The notes under the pieces: model-generated | Database searches by the model: none | What the model saw: only the letters and a program-made list of their open reading frames with translations | What the model was told of the DNA's origin: nothing | Shown here: in pieces, positions 33,876-45,394 of the stretch | Numbering within the stretch: the first letter of the stretch is position 1 | Layout of the letters: each line of letters begins with the position of its first letter | Position numbers and translations under genes: made by a program | DNA from: Leptidea sinapis | Lineage: Eukaryota > Arthropoda > Insecta > Lepidoptera > Pieridae | Direction: 5' to 3' | Length of the DNA stretch: 64,000 nt | Assembly: GCF_905404315.1 (NCBI RefSeq) | Contig: NC_066292.1 | Location: 11,532,001-11,596,000 of the forward strand

Positions 33876-34986
33876 CATGGGGCACACTAAAAGTTTTCCA
33901 CTTGCGATGATTATTTATGATTTTAAATGTTCTCTCCCTCCGCAAGACTGTGCCGCTCGTCTTCAAAATGCTTTTGGGAGAGAAGCACCTTGCTTGAGCA
34001 CCGTGAGGTGATGGTTTGCTGAATTTGACAGAGGCCGGGTTTCTTTACATGACAAATTTCGTAAAGGGCGGCCTTCAACTGCCTTCAACGAAAATAATGT
34101 GGCTATTGTTAATCGGCTTATTGAAGAAGACCCTCGGATTACCAATGAGACAATTCGAGGACTATTGGGGATTGGTATGAGCCAAATTCAGAAAATTTTA
34201 CACGAAGAATTGAAAGTTCGGAAACTTTGTTGTCGTTGGCTCCCTCATGAACTGACAGCGGAGCAGAAGCGCGCTCGCGTGGAATGCTGCTCACAGAAGT
34301 TATTGAAGTACGACGACGGACATTTTAATGCTGTTTATGACATTGTCACAGGAGACGAAAAGTGGATTTATTGTTTTGACCCGAAAAAAAACAGCAATAT
34401 TTTGATAGGTGTTTGGAAATGAGAACAGGCCAACTAAAGTGAGGTACGCGAGAAACGTTGGTAAAAAATGATCACATTTTTTTTCTTAGCTACGTGGTAT
34501 TTTACCATTTGTTTGCCCAGGATTTTAAACAAAGTTCGCGAAAGACGACCAAAAAGCCGCGCTCTCCTACATAATGCCAACGATTCTTCACACACGGCTA
34601 ACAAAACTAAGTTATTTTTAGCTTCCGAAAAAGTACAACTCGTCACCCTTCCTGCACATAGCCCTGACAAAGCACCCTGTGATTTCTGTATTTTCTCCAA
34701 AATCAAAGATATGATGAGAGGTTTCACTTTTACCAATTCCGAAGAGGCCGTGATAGCGTTCAATCAGCACGTAGAAAACATGCCTTCAGATCTGTGGTCC
34801 TCCTGTTGTAAAAATTGGTTTGATCGCGTGAAAAAATATTTAAAATGGTTATTACCTCTTGTTTTTTTAAGCGACGCAAAACTTTTAGTGAGACCTACGT
34901 ATACCATAATAGCAAATTACTTGAAGAAAACAAATTAAGAGTACAGAACTGTATGTGTGTGTGTATTTTATGTAGTGTCCCACATG
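33876..34986 (+). mobile_element. second mariner-like element, dead
   Basis: CATGGGGCACACTAAAA at 33876 is an imperfect match to the reverse complement of the right end (CATGTGGGACACTACATAAA, ending 34986), so these are likely the terminal inverted repeats. TA lies at 33874-33875; the right flank is AA, a possible decayed TA duplication. Confidence 0.75.
33919..34938 (+). pseudogene. mariner-like transposase pseudogene
   Basis: The frame holds PPQDCAARLQNAFGREAPCL, a TGA stop at 34009-34011, then WFAEFDRGRVSLHDKFRKGR, an HTH-like block ending CCRWLPHELTAEQKR, and TGDEKWIYCFDP with the first catalytic Asp. After 34422 come stops and an internal deletion (about 20 residues missing before ATWYFTICLPRILNKVRERR). 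The second catalytic motif reads ALLHNANDSSHTA where the family has HHDNASSHTA, so the Asp is lost or displaced; the third is kept in PAHSPDKAPCDFCIFSKIKD. It differs from the 30.2-kb mariner. A rosa-type affiliation is possible but unproved. Confidence 0.82.
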
Positions 34987-34987
34987 A

Positions 34988-35290
34988 ACGGAGTTAAGGC
35001 TAAATAGCATAATATGCTTTACTGGATCACAGAGATTCAGTCAACCCCGAGTCAATTAAAATAAATTGTAATTGACAAATATGCCGTTATTGTTCATAAT
35101 ATTCTCAATTTACGAGTCGTCTGCATTATATAATGTCATTTTCGTAAAATGCGATGATTTCACGATTTATATTCACGACGAGCTCGTAAAGTTTGTTGAG
35201 TACTTTATTTTATTGGTTCTCGTTGTTATTGTATTATATCGGTTTCTGTACTTTCATTCGAATTTTACGAGAGGAGAAATGAGTAAAGAT
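34988..35290 (+). repeat. unclassified repeat, pair with 20449-20760
   Basis: Homologous blocks include GAGTCAATTAAAATAAATTG, ATTGACAAATAT, GTCTGCATTATATAATG, GATGATTTCACG and GAGCTCGTAAA. A 103-codon frame across it (35072-35383) has no recognised family. A family S copy begins about 95 bp later. Confidence 0.55.
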
Positions 35291-35385
35291 GACGTTGTAC
35301 GAGATGTTGTTAACCGCGTTGAACACCTTTTCATGTGCTTTGAAAGGTCTGTCAAGGTGTTAGTGCGTTTTTTTGAAATGTAACT

Positions 35386-35592
35386 AAGGGACGACACAAG
35401 CAGGATGTTCAGCTGATGGTAATTGATACGGCCTACCCATTACAACGCAGTGCCACTCAGGATTATTGATAAGCCCAAAAATCCTTAGCAGTACTACAAT
35501 TGCGCTCGTCACCTTGAGGCATACCTTCAGACCGAAACACAATAATGTTTCCACATTACTGCTTCACGGCCAAAATAGGCGCCGTGTTTTAG
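35386..35592 (-). repeat. family S short interspersed repeat, internally deleted
   Basis: Starts AAGGGACGACACAAGCAGGA and lacks the block between CACCTTGAGGCAT and ACCTTCAGACCG. It ends in TAGGCGCCGTG. Confidence 0.8.
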
Positions 35593-35599
35593 TGTGTTG

Positions 35600-36045
35600 G
35601 TTTAAACACTTACAACATATGGAAGGAACTTTTATAGGGATGTGAAGAGAGAAAGACAGAGGTGACATTTACAATTAGTTATAAAATAGTGTTTTTTTAA
35701 CTTTGATTATATTAAAGAAGCCCATACGTATAACTCTCTTATGTTTGCGTTATTTGATTTGTTTCTTGGATTTAGTTATTTTCACATTATTACCACCAAA
35801 TAATCGAATATGTAACAAGGATGTTCGGTAGAGATTGAATCCAATCCGTTTACTTATGCTACTAAATGAAGTGAACGTGAGTTTATGACAAGAGAAAGGA
35901 ATGGCCAGACAAACTTATTACCTTCTCATCACAAAGAGAAACTAAGTTCCAAAATCTATCAATGAAACTTTTACGAAATTTCTTTTACTTCTCTTACTTA
36001 CTGTGTAAGTTGTCCTTTTAATGGCGTAACATAGTATTTTACTAC
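35600..36045. other. no gene recognised
   Basis: AT-rich; nothing seen. Confidence 0.35.
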
Positions 36046-36047
36046 TT

Positions 36048-36349
36048 TATTTTTAATGAAAATAAGTGACGAGACAAGCAGGACGTTTGATACGCCTTGC
36101 CCATTACAATGCAGTGCCGCTCAGGATTCTTGAAAACCCAAAAAGTTCTGAGTGGCACTATAATTGCGCTCGTTACCTTGAGACGTAAAATGTTAAGCCT
36201 CATGCATTTGCCCATTAATTTCACAAGGTACTGCGCCTTTCAGACCGAAACACAGTAATGTTTATACATTACTGCTTCACGGTAGAAATAGGCGCCGTTG
36301 TGGTACCCATAATCTAGCCGGCATCCTGTGCAAAGGAGCCTCCCACTGG
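36048..36349 (-). repeat. family S short interspersed repeat
   Basis: Nearly complete copy from AATGAAAATAAGTGACGAGA to GGAGCCTCCCACTGG. It lacks the short GTTCAGCTGATGGTAATT block. Confidence 0.85.
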
Positions 36350-36486
36350 TATATTATATCATTATAATAGTACACTCAACAATTTAGCTAGCAGGGCACT
36401 AATCGATTCTGTCAAATTTCAGCACTTAAATATTTGGGAAACGAAACTCTGAATCAAATAATGGTCTGTTTTCGTAAACTTTGGAA

Positions 36487-36662
36487 ATGTGTAAGCATTA
36501 CTGTGTTTCGGTATGAAGGGCGCCGTAGCTAGTGAAATTACTGGGCAAATGAGACTTAACATCTTAAGTCTCAAAGTGTAGAGCGCAATTTTGGTGCCGC
36601 TCACAATTTGCACACAGCTGAACGTCCTACTCGTCTCATTTCCTTATTTTTGTAAAAAAAAA
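36487..36662 (+). repeat. family S short interspersed repeat, 5'-truncated
   Basis: Opposite orientation to the copy 140 bp upstream. It keeps GAAGGGCGCCGTAGCTAGTG and the tail CCTTATTTTTGTAAAAAAAA, but one arm of the central hairpin is deleted. Confidence 0.8.
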
Positions 36663-36664
36663 TA

Positions 36665-37285
36665 CAAATATGGAACCCAAATAGAGTTAATATTATAATT
36701 ATGCACTTAATAATATTGTATTTGATACTGTAAGTACGATACAGTAACAAAATGAGTACGCAAAAAACCACGACGAATACCTAAAAAGAACTGAGTTAAC
36801 TCTTATTGAGTCTCCTTTTCCTTTGGTATAATGAACTAATAATATTCACAGGCACAATGAGATTTACAGCACAATAAATCCATCACATATATGAGTGAGA
36901 TAACTTTTTCTTACAAATCAATACTATGTAAACGAATTCGGCAAAATGCAGAGGAAAATAAAAGAAATCAGAAATCCAATGAACATATTCTCAGGCGAAA
37001 TAAATTGGGGGAAATATCAAGGGGAGAATTCCCCGCAGGCATATGGGAATCAGAATATTAGATCTTACACTATTTGAAGGGAACTTTATTTACGGCATTT
37101 ACACTTTTTCACGAATAGCTTTTGCTTCCAACAAATAGTCAAGGATTGGTTGAATATGTTTAAAATCCTCTCTCTTATTGTAATGTAAATAGTATGTCAG
37201 TATCCTCGTCCTCTTTAAATGTTTTGTTTTTGATGCTATGTTAGAAAGAAAGGAAGAAAAAATCATTAAGTCCCTTAGGTTTAAT
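36665..37285. other. no gene recognised
   Basis: AT-rich; nothing seen. Confidence 0.35.
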
Positions 37286-37385
37286 TGACACATGAATGTC
37301 AAAGAATCTACCACCACTTCAAAAAAGTTGAGCCTTAATGAGAAGAAGTGGCAAGAAATTCATTGCCTTTATTTTAAATGTATTC
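37285..37385 (-). repeat. retroposon 3'-UTR-type fragment
   Basis: AATCTACCACCACTTC followed by CTTAATGAGAAGAAGTGGCA then AGAAATTCATTGCC matches, on the opposite strand, the segment at 57765-57835. Confidence 0.5.
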
Positions 37386-37853
37386 ACAAAATTACGAAAT
37401 GTTACACTGGCAAGCTGGCTGTTTTCCCGACTAAGGGTTGTTTTAAAAATTCGATTATAAAATTTTATTTCTACTGTCAAAAAATCCTGAATCTGAATTT
37501 CAATATTGAAATCTTAATTCTCATGTACTAAAATATTAAATAAAATACTTAAATATAAAATATAAAAAGCACATTCATACACATATCAATAATTAAAAAG
37601 TATCAAAACGGCATCCGAAATTAGGCGTGGAAAAATATTTCACCAAAACGTTCCATGGATGTTATTAAAATTCCAAAAGCGCAAAATATATTAAAATATC
37701 GACTTCCTGTTGCCATTTTTAGGGTGCGATTGAATATTCAAATAGCCCTTAAGGATTCCATACTAACTTGCAAGAGATCACAGAACAGAAAAAACTAGTA
37801 GAAGTGCCATCATGTCATTTTACTATGGAAACCGATGTCGCCAAACTCACACA

Positions 37854-38565
37854 TCTTTATATATATATTTCTTGTGTGCGTGTGTATGTCACTGAACTCC
37901 TCCTAGACGGCTGGACCGATTTTGATGAAATTTTTTGTGTGAGTTCAAGGGGATTTGAGGATGGTTTAGATTCACAATTGAACTACCTCCTACGCGGCTG
38001 GACCGATTTTGATGAAGTTTTTGGTTGTTCCAGTGAATTTGAGATTGGTGTGTCTTCAGGTGGATTCGAGAATGGTTTAGATTCACTATTGAACTACCTC
38101 CTGAACGGCTGGACCGATTTTGATGATTTTTTGTGTGTTCCAGTGGTTTTGAGATTGGTTTAGATTCTCAATTCCGTCCATATAATTGAATTCTCCTGCT
38201 CATGCGTATGTTAGTGAACTAGTTATGTGTTATTTAAATTTAAATTTAAATTCAAATTCAATTTTTTTTATTCAAAATCATTTATTTGACGTCAAAAACT
38301 ACCACCCATTCAAAATACACTGCCTCAGACCTGAGAAGAACAGGCGCAAGAAACACAGTGGGCATTTTTTTAAATAAATATGGATTACAATGTTATATCA
38401 TACAGTAAACATTTATAATTAAAGAGCCTGAGGGTCTCAATTCCGTATAAATATTATATATATAATTCTCCTGCTCATGTGTATGTTAGTGAACTCCTCC
38501 TAACGGCTGGACCAATTTCAAAATTTAAGACGTGTGTACAGGACAACGTCTGTCGGTTCCACTAG
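37854..38565 (+). mobile_element. Helitron with internal amplification and nested insert
   Basis: Starts TCTTTATATATATATTTCTT after A and ends GGACAACGTCTGTCGGTTCC then ACTAG before T, as in the 27.5-kb Helitron. The TGAACT(A)CCTCCT...CGGCTGGACC module occurs four times (37893, 37979, 38090, 38490), against two or three in the shorter copy. A retroposon fragment sits inside at about 38228-38400, flanked by two versions of TTCTCCTGCTCATG.GTATGT. Confidence 0.7.
38228..38400 (-). repeat. nested retroposon 3' fragment
   Basis: AAACTACCACCCATTC, CACTGCCTCAGACCTGAGAA and CAGGCGCAAGAAACACAGTG resemble 3' ends common in insect retroposons. The insertion interrupts the Helitron. Confidence 0.5.
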
Positions 38566-38569
38566 TTTA

Positions 38570-40920
38570 TCTATAAAATATGTAATATACACACTTAGTT
38601 CCGGCTTTGTGATAGACCTAAATTCACAATCACGAAAAGACATAACTACAAATTTATTTACATCAATTTCGAACTTAATACATTTACGCTGAACTCATAT
38701 TCTTAAAGTGATTATGACAACCCCAGAACTTTTTCTTAAATTGCGAAAAATAACATATGAAAACTTGAAATATAGGAAATCTGTAACCATAGATTTGACT
38801 TCTGTCAAAACACCTAGTGTTGTACGAAAATGAATAAACATATCGATAAGTTAATGAAAACTAGAAAATATGTTAGGTTAATCAGGTTGATAAATTATAT
38901 TACCGATAAAGTACGTGGTAAGCTAAAATAATAATAGGCCATTATTTTTTCTTAGGTATAGTTTATTTAAGAGGATGGACAATATTGAGCTCAATTCAAA
39001 CAAAATCATGACAGCGTACACGAATAGTCTTAGAAAGTTACAATATCAATAATATATTATTGATATTGTATTTCATTTATTATACGCATAAAACATAGTT
39101 TTTATAAGTATTCATTGTTATTCTGTATAAACCCAGGGGCCAGTAAGACATGAAATTTTATAAACCGCACTGCTTGAATGAGTAATGTGCGTGCTGAAAG
39201 AAAATTTCCAAAACAAGCAGTAACGAATGATTAATAAAATGAGAAGCTATATGTAGTGATGAAGTATAATCTTGTTAGTCTTATGATATATGATATTTTA
39301 TATTATGATAAACATATTCTTCAATGATAGCAAACATTCCCAGAATTCATGGTTAACTATTTTTTAAAATTCTATGGCATATTTCCTCTACTCCATGCTC
39401 TTCTACTGCATCTCGACTCAACCTTATCGGTGGAACCTCAATACATGCCAAATATTAAAATTTTGTTTGTCTATATTTAAATCTTACAATATATTTGTTA
39501 AATAATAATTAGCTGTACCTAAGATACAATTAAAACTATTAATTTGAATCCATCGTAGTCTCTCTTGTACACAATGACCACAACCATATTATAACATTTT
39601 GCATGGAAAAGAGCAATACTTGAATACAATTTATAAAGATAAAATTTGTTTCGATAAAATTATATCGATATGTTGAATAGCAAGATATTTTTATTGTTTA
39701 CATTAATTATTCTAGCATAAGTCACATCGATTAAACATAAAGGTAAATGAATACGTCGTAATTTTATAGTTCATTTTTAATTGTTTATTGTGCACAACAC
39801 ATACAATTGTATTTAAATTGGGAAATTATGGTGATAGGAAATCCCTTCGTTGGACATATTTTTATTGCGGCTTTTATTTCTACACTCAAAAATGGCACGA
39901 AAAGGCGTATTTGTATATTTTTTAAAAGATAATTATGCTTCACTTGATATCAAATGACTGGTCTCACTTGAGCCTCGAGTAGGTACATTTGTACACAATA
40001 GTGGCGACAGGGTACGCCCACATGCCACTTCCACTAGTTTTTTCTGTTCCGTGTAAGAGTTATTGTTCATTAATGGACGTAATTCCAGAAAAACGTTCCA
40101 AACCACAATCATATCGAAATTGAGTTAAGAACACAAAACTGTTCACGTGATTCATATTAACGGACAGACAAAAAATTGCAGCCCTACTGTCACTCTTTAA
40201 ATGACATCATGACTTAGTAGCCCGCCCCACATGTATGGAATACATTAATATTTATCAAAATTTAAATACGAATTTCTTAAAATGTGATGTTTTGGCATGG
40301 AACGATTTTCAGGAACTACGTCCGTATAAGCTTTATAGTCTAGATAACTAGATATCACAACATAATATTATTTTATCTTTCGTGAAATAGCTATGAATTA
40401 ACAATCCTTTAACTCTTGAGAGATTTTTTCCTGTTTAATTTTATGATTATGTATTGTTAAACTTTTCATTTACTGTATTGTGTGTTAGTAAGTATGGAAA
40501 TACAAATAAAGCTTTAGATTATTTTCATTTATAACAGCTTTAAGTGACCATTTAAATATATTTCAGTACTCGTATATAACACTTATTTACAATAGGCACC
40601 TCCACATGTAAATGAAAAAGGTCAAAAAAAAGGAACAGACAGAAAACTAAGTGTTCATAAAAAGGATTGAATAATTTATTACAAGATATAGAATCCTCAA
40701 AAAACCTTACGAATTTCTAAAGTTTCGGTAGACTTGTTGAAGCTCGTAGAGATAAGATGCTTCCGTAAGGTACTCTGGCCTAGATAATTGTGTTAGAGTA
40801 CAAAATTCTTCTCTTCATCAATTTTATTTGTGTTATTCACTCTAAATTGGTAAACCTATATATAAAGAACTTTAACTGGGTTTTAATCTGTCTTTAAAGA
40901 CTCCCCTAATACCAAACAAC
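38570..40920. other. AT-rich, no gene recognised
   Basis: Apart from the 32-bp palindrome at 39039 I see no gene or repeat. A GC-richer patch at 39970-40050 has no useful frame. Confidence 0.4.
39039..39070. repeat. perfect 32-bp palindrome
   Basis: TACAATATCAATAATA is followed immediately by its exact reverse complement, with no loop. Confidence 0.95.
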
Positions 40921-40921
40921 C

Positions 40922-42110
40922 AGCTGGTGGGGATGAATTCCTAATTTGGGGTGTTTCATGCGAAGGTGGAATTCAGCGGCAGAAACCAGGTGAAACAGCT
41001 CTGCGTAACACTCTCCATTATATGATAGGTTCTATTGATTTTTTTATTAATGAGGAAGATAAACAGTGATCACTACCCCCTACGCTATCCTACAATACAA
41101 AAGAAATCACAGGACTGTATGTGTTTTTTGTAAACTGCCCATGTCGAATTGTCATGGAAATACCGTGTAAGGAACATGAAAGTAAGTTTCTTGATAGGTC
41201 AAAGAGAGGGAATACGACAAATTGTTTATTTTTAATCGGTATTAGGGGAGTATACTAGGGCTTTAATTGAACAAGTCTTATTTAACCTAATTCAGCGACG
41301 TCGTCAAGAGAATACAAGATAGAATACAAAAGTTTCACTAGCCGATGATTTCCGCGCGTGTATAATACGGCATGTCCCAGACTGATATGCATAGTATTGC
41401 ATGTTGGCGATTCTAACACATCATTTATAAGTAGAAGAATCAATGCCCGAGATTACACGCAGGCTTGGGAAACTCCAGTATTCACGTGCTTCGGATTCGT
41501 CATTAACAGGCAGTTTACTGCGCCCACTGAGGAAGCTAGTTGTCCACTTACATAAACTCTTCGGAAGTTCAAATGGTGGATGTTTCAACAGGAGCTGTTT
41601 GTGCAATACACGAAGACCTTCGTTATATGCAGTTTAACTGCCTGGCCAACTCCCTTGCTTTTGAAAGCCATGTATTTGTTGGGTATACCAAAAGATCGCT
41701 AGCTGACCGATAGTGATGAAAACCATCCCGTCGGTCGTTGATCAACTGGTGACCCTATATATACCACAATTTGGGCTTGATGGTAGGAATTCCATCTGTT
41801 GCGCTGGACTTTTTAACGTTCAAGGAAAACATAGCTCGCCTAAAGTTTACTGCCAGCAAAGTGCTCTGCTCTGACCGGAGGATGGTCGGTGATGTCTATC
41901 TTAAGAGAGATTTAGAAGCAAAAAGTGAGCCAGAAGATCTACTCTTTTACCGTTTGGTCTAAAGTTTTATTCCCTATATGCACCAGCAGGGAGAATGGCT
42001 GGCTAAAGTGACTAAGAGCAGCTTTCAACTTGCATGTTCCGGACAGGTAACTTGAAAGCTTCTCGCTAATTTTGACGACGTACTTAGCTTTAACCGTGTT
42101 AACCGTGTTA
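40922..42110 (-). mobile_element. shattered family L LINE copy
   Basis: Pieces in the expected minus-strand order: 42110-41970 (matches the segment around 3750-3870 of the main copy), 41770-41690 (the LEGHQLINDRQ region), 41640-41360 (HKQLLLKHPPFELPKSLCKW, then the TSFLSG region) and 41030-40922 plus 41190-41090 (C-terminal and tail blocks). Large parts are missing or rearranged and no frame survives. This is the oldest large family L copy in the window. Confidence 0.7.
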
Positions 42111-42277
42111 GGATTTGCTGCTCAAGTAATCTTGAGCTGGTTTAATTTATTATATTGTATTATATTATTTTGTAATTTATATATTGTAACGAAATTTTAG
42201 TTAAAACTCTAAAGCCCTTTAAATCTCTTTCCGACGTTCTTCAAGTTCTCAAGTATGAAGCACAAATTCTGATAAGA

Positions 42278-42324
42278 TTATTATTTATTTAACGTGAATG
42301 GTTTTGACGTTAAATAAATAATAA
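42278..42324. repeat. perfect 18-bp hairpin
   Basis: TTATTATTTATTTAACGT at 42278-42295 and its exact reverse complement at 42307-42324, with an 11-nt loop. Confidence 0.95.
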
Positions 42325-42329
42325 ACTTA

Positions 42330-43055
42330 TTCTGAATAAACATATAGGTATTTGAAAAAAATGATCTTTTGCCAGACAGCTACGTTAGCCCATTTTTTTA
42401 TGATAAATAGTATATAAACTTTTCGAATGTCTGAAAATTAATTAATTGTGCACAATGCACATGTGTATAGTTTGTATATATATAGTAAGTTGCTATAAAT
42501 ATTGGTACATATAATATGTACAACACTTACTATACCTTTGTATATTCATAATCTTTGTCATATGAATATAAAAAATCTTTTCATTTTACAGCACTGTAAA
42601 AGTGATTTTGAATTCGAAAATGTAACTTGAAACTGACGCCAAGGCCCTGGAGATTCCTTTAATAAAATAGTATAAGATGACATCTAGGTTAGGTAACACG
42701 GTTTATAAGTCGAATGTAAAAGAGTTCTCGGCATTGACGAGGGTTGTCTTATCTCGCCATTTTTTACGCGATTCGCCATTTTGTAGTTTTTAGGGAGATG
42801 TCGAGGACTACGTAAAAGGAATAGATTTATAAGAGGAAAGATTGAGATAAGCAAAAATGTTTTGAATAAATATAAAATAAGTGTAACCAGGTCAAATATT
42901 CTCTCTCTATGCTTTTAGAATATTCGGTCGCATTTTAAAATGCTTACAATAATTTTCTTTGGAGGTGACTTGCATAAAAAGGATGAAGTTAACGAATATT
43001 ATTCCAAACTGTAACTTATAACACAAAAACAATTTGTTAAAAAATGAAATATCAT
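42330..43055. other. no gene recognised
   Basis: AT-rich; nothing seen. Confidence 0.35.
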
Positions 43056-43059
43056 CCTC

Positions 43060-43262
43060 ATCAAGTTAACGTCTGGTATACACCATAACCACACGTTTTG
43101 CAAGAAATTTTTTGCCTGAAACAGCCTCCATATTCAATATGCGATGCGTCTTAACCTTAGACCTGGGATCTTTCAGCTCGGAGAGTAGCCTCACATAAAA
43201 GAGCGGTATCATATCACTTCCGACCACATGCCACTTGCCCGTTTGCCTCATTAAAAAAAACA
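43060..43262 (+). repeat. retroposon with L/S-like 3' end
   Basis: The segment ends TATCACTTCCGACCACATGC, CACTTGCCCGTTTGCCTCAT and then TAAAAAAAAC, which parallels the ends of families L and S. The antisense strand has a 66-codon open frame (43066-43263) that I take to be chance. The body is unlike L or S. Confidence 0.45.
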
Positions 43263-43516
43263 AACAAAATACAGAATTGTTATATAATAAGAAATATTAT
43301 TCCATCCGTTGATCGAATGGCTTAACTGGTTCCATCTTTTATGATAAGTTATCGTCTTCTGCATGTTTGTAATGGTATTCAATCATTTAATGGTTTTATT
43401 ATAAGGTATGGAAGTTCGTCATAATTCAAAGTACCATAACTCACAATTATATACTGGGCTCTGGTTAGAAATATAAGTGTACGAATGTTAGTGTTGTTCT
43501 TAAATTTTGCAAACAT

Positions 43517-43742
43517 GATTTTTCAGATACACCAAAATCCAGTGTGCCGAACGGCACCCTACTCCCTCACCAAGTTCTGACCCTTATTTTATTTATAAGA
43601 TGGTTTATTTTGCTTGGTCTTACAGCTTGTTTCAATAGCTGTCTAATACATTCACTCAAATCATACTAATTATAAGCAATCTATTGCTACACGTAAAATA
43701 ATATGCATTGACAGAACGCTGTGCGAGCAACAAAATCACGAC
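43517..43742 (+). repeat. unclassified repeat, pair with 62453-62677
   Basis: About 225 bp shared: GATTTTTCAGATACACCAAA, TGCCGAACGGCACC, CCAAGTTCTGACCCTTATTT, GGTCTTACAGCTTGTTT and ACACGTAAAATAATATGCAT. Flanks differ, so both borders of the unit are visible. Confidence 0.7.
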
Positions 43743-43744
43743 GA

Positions 43745-44640
43745 TCTACATCGGATTAAAGGGCGTCGATTCGCTTAGGTAAAACTGATTTTTTTATTTT
43801 TAATATGTTTGCTCTTGATACTCCAAATTTTTTATTATCCGCTAAAGTAGCAATTTTATCCTAAAATAGTAATTGTCGAATATAAAAATATCAGGGAAAA
43901 TGATTCCTTTTACAAGTTATTCAAGTGCAATGTGTTTAATATAACTTATCTCACATACGAATAACGTCCAATTCGAGTATTCCCCTAGCGGTTTCTCGAT
44001 CGTTTTTGTCAACAACACTCGAAATAAATGAGGCTATGTATGTTTTGCGGTGAACTGTACAAAAATAGAAGTGGTTAATGTAAACACTTTATAGGACACA
44101 CATGTTTTAAAGTTTTAGTGATATTTGACTCATTATATGAATATTTACTGCTGTTTAACTTTATGAAAGCGTTTGCGAGTTGAAAACTACTATTTTATTA
44201 GAGATTGCCAAGTGTTAAATATGTTTATTTTTTATCATGCTTTGTATAAATATTATTATCACCATTAATAGTTTGAAATGCTCTTTTATTTGTAGACCTA
44301 TTTATTGTGGGGTTTCTAAGAGATTTATATATTATTGCTAAAAACTACGCAATAAATATAAGTAATGTTATTTAAATTTCATGGTTTTGAAATTTTAAGA
44401 CTGCCAACCTATAATTGTGATTTGAATACAATTGAATTGTATGACTAAGCGTTGGGCGGACAAAAATCTTTAATAAAGCCAGATTTGAGATTCAGACACT
44501 AAAAACAATTGCTTCGATTACCAAACCAATGAAGATAATATTAACCACGTCTAACGTCAATAATTTAACTGCTAACGGGAAATTGGAGAAAATGTTAATC
44601 AAATTAATTATAACCACAAAAGAAAACTACATTGATGATT
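43745..44640. other. AT-rich, no gene recognised
   Basis: Nothing coding or repeated recognised. Confidence 0.35.
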
Positions 44641-44679
44641 CTTCCTAATCTGTCTTTTTGGCTTTAAACCCTCTTTGCT

Positions 44680-45010
44680 TATGGCGTGGGAACCCCACAG
44701 GGGTTTTTGTTGGGTTGGTGCTTCGCAAATAAATCCATACAAACCACACGGTGTACCATACCGCATCATTTTAGGAGGGGTCCGGGAACGGCGTTATTAA
44801 TCTACCCGGCATATCTCCTGGCGCCGGCCCGCAAAAATATGGGCACCACCTTGTAGTTAAAAACTATCAGTTAGGTCCAATGCGCTGGTGGCGAATACAG
44901 TCCGAGTGGACATTGCCCTCAGATGACATTATCGCATAAAGACGCGACCGCGCTAAAATCCCTGTCGCTACCAGCGACGGAACGTAGCGTAACAACCTAA
45001 CTCAACCAGC
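44680..45010. other. GC-rich island without open frame
   Basis: About 330 bp clearly richer in G+C than its surroundings, including AGGAGGGGTCCGGGAACGGC, CATATCTCCTGGCGCCGGCC and CTGTCGCTACCAGCGACGG (a local inverted repeat GTCGCT-AGCGAC). No protein is recognised. It could be the leader of an unrecognised retroelement. Confidence 0.4.
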
Positions 45011-45164
45011 TCTTTTTGGCAGCTATGACGTAACAAGATGGCGATAAAACAATTCTATAGTTATAAGAAATCATATAGCTTACACATGCAGATGAACAAT
45101 ATAGCTATAGTAAACGGGACCATATTTATTTAGAGCTACAGAAGTTTAATAAAAAACTAAAATA

Positions 45165-45375
45165 TTTTTCCCCTAAATACATACGATTCAGTTCGTTTCT
45201 TTTCTACCAAGCTGTCTACACTAGGCAATAAATATAGTGTAATCTTATAATATCGTGTAAGGGGAGGCAGTGAAGTAGACTTACTCTGGATTAAGACGCT
45301 GGGTACGTGAGATGCCATGGAGATAGATATATTGTTGTTTTGTTTTGGTGTTTCTTAGAAATAACGATTAGATTA
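45165..45375 (+). repeat. unclassified repeat, pair with 24105-24335
   Basis: Same block order as its partner. Here it is followed directly by an RT fragment, whereas the partner is not. Confidence 0.6.
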
Positions 45376-45394
45376 CTTTTCCTCTACATAGTTA

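Noticed and set aside
35072..35383. 103-codon open frame
   Set aside because: It lies largely within an unclassified repeat whose partner at 20.5 kb has no matching open frame.
37768..38163. 131-codon open frame
   Set aside because: It lies across the repeated Helitron module; its repeats follow the DNA repeats and match no protein.
43066..43263. 66-codon minus-strand frame with clean codons
   Set aside because: It is antisense to a retroposon-like 3' end; no independent support for coding.
43517..43742. Solo LTR of the BEL element
   Set aside because: No TG...CA ends or target-site duplication could be seen; kept only as an open question.
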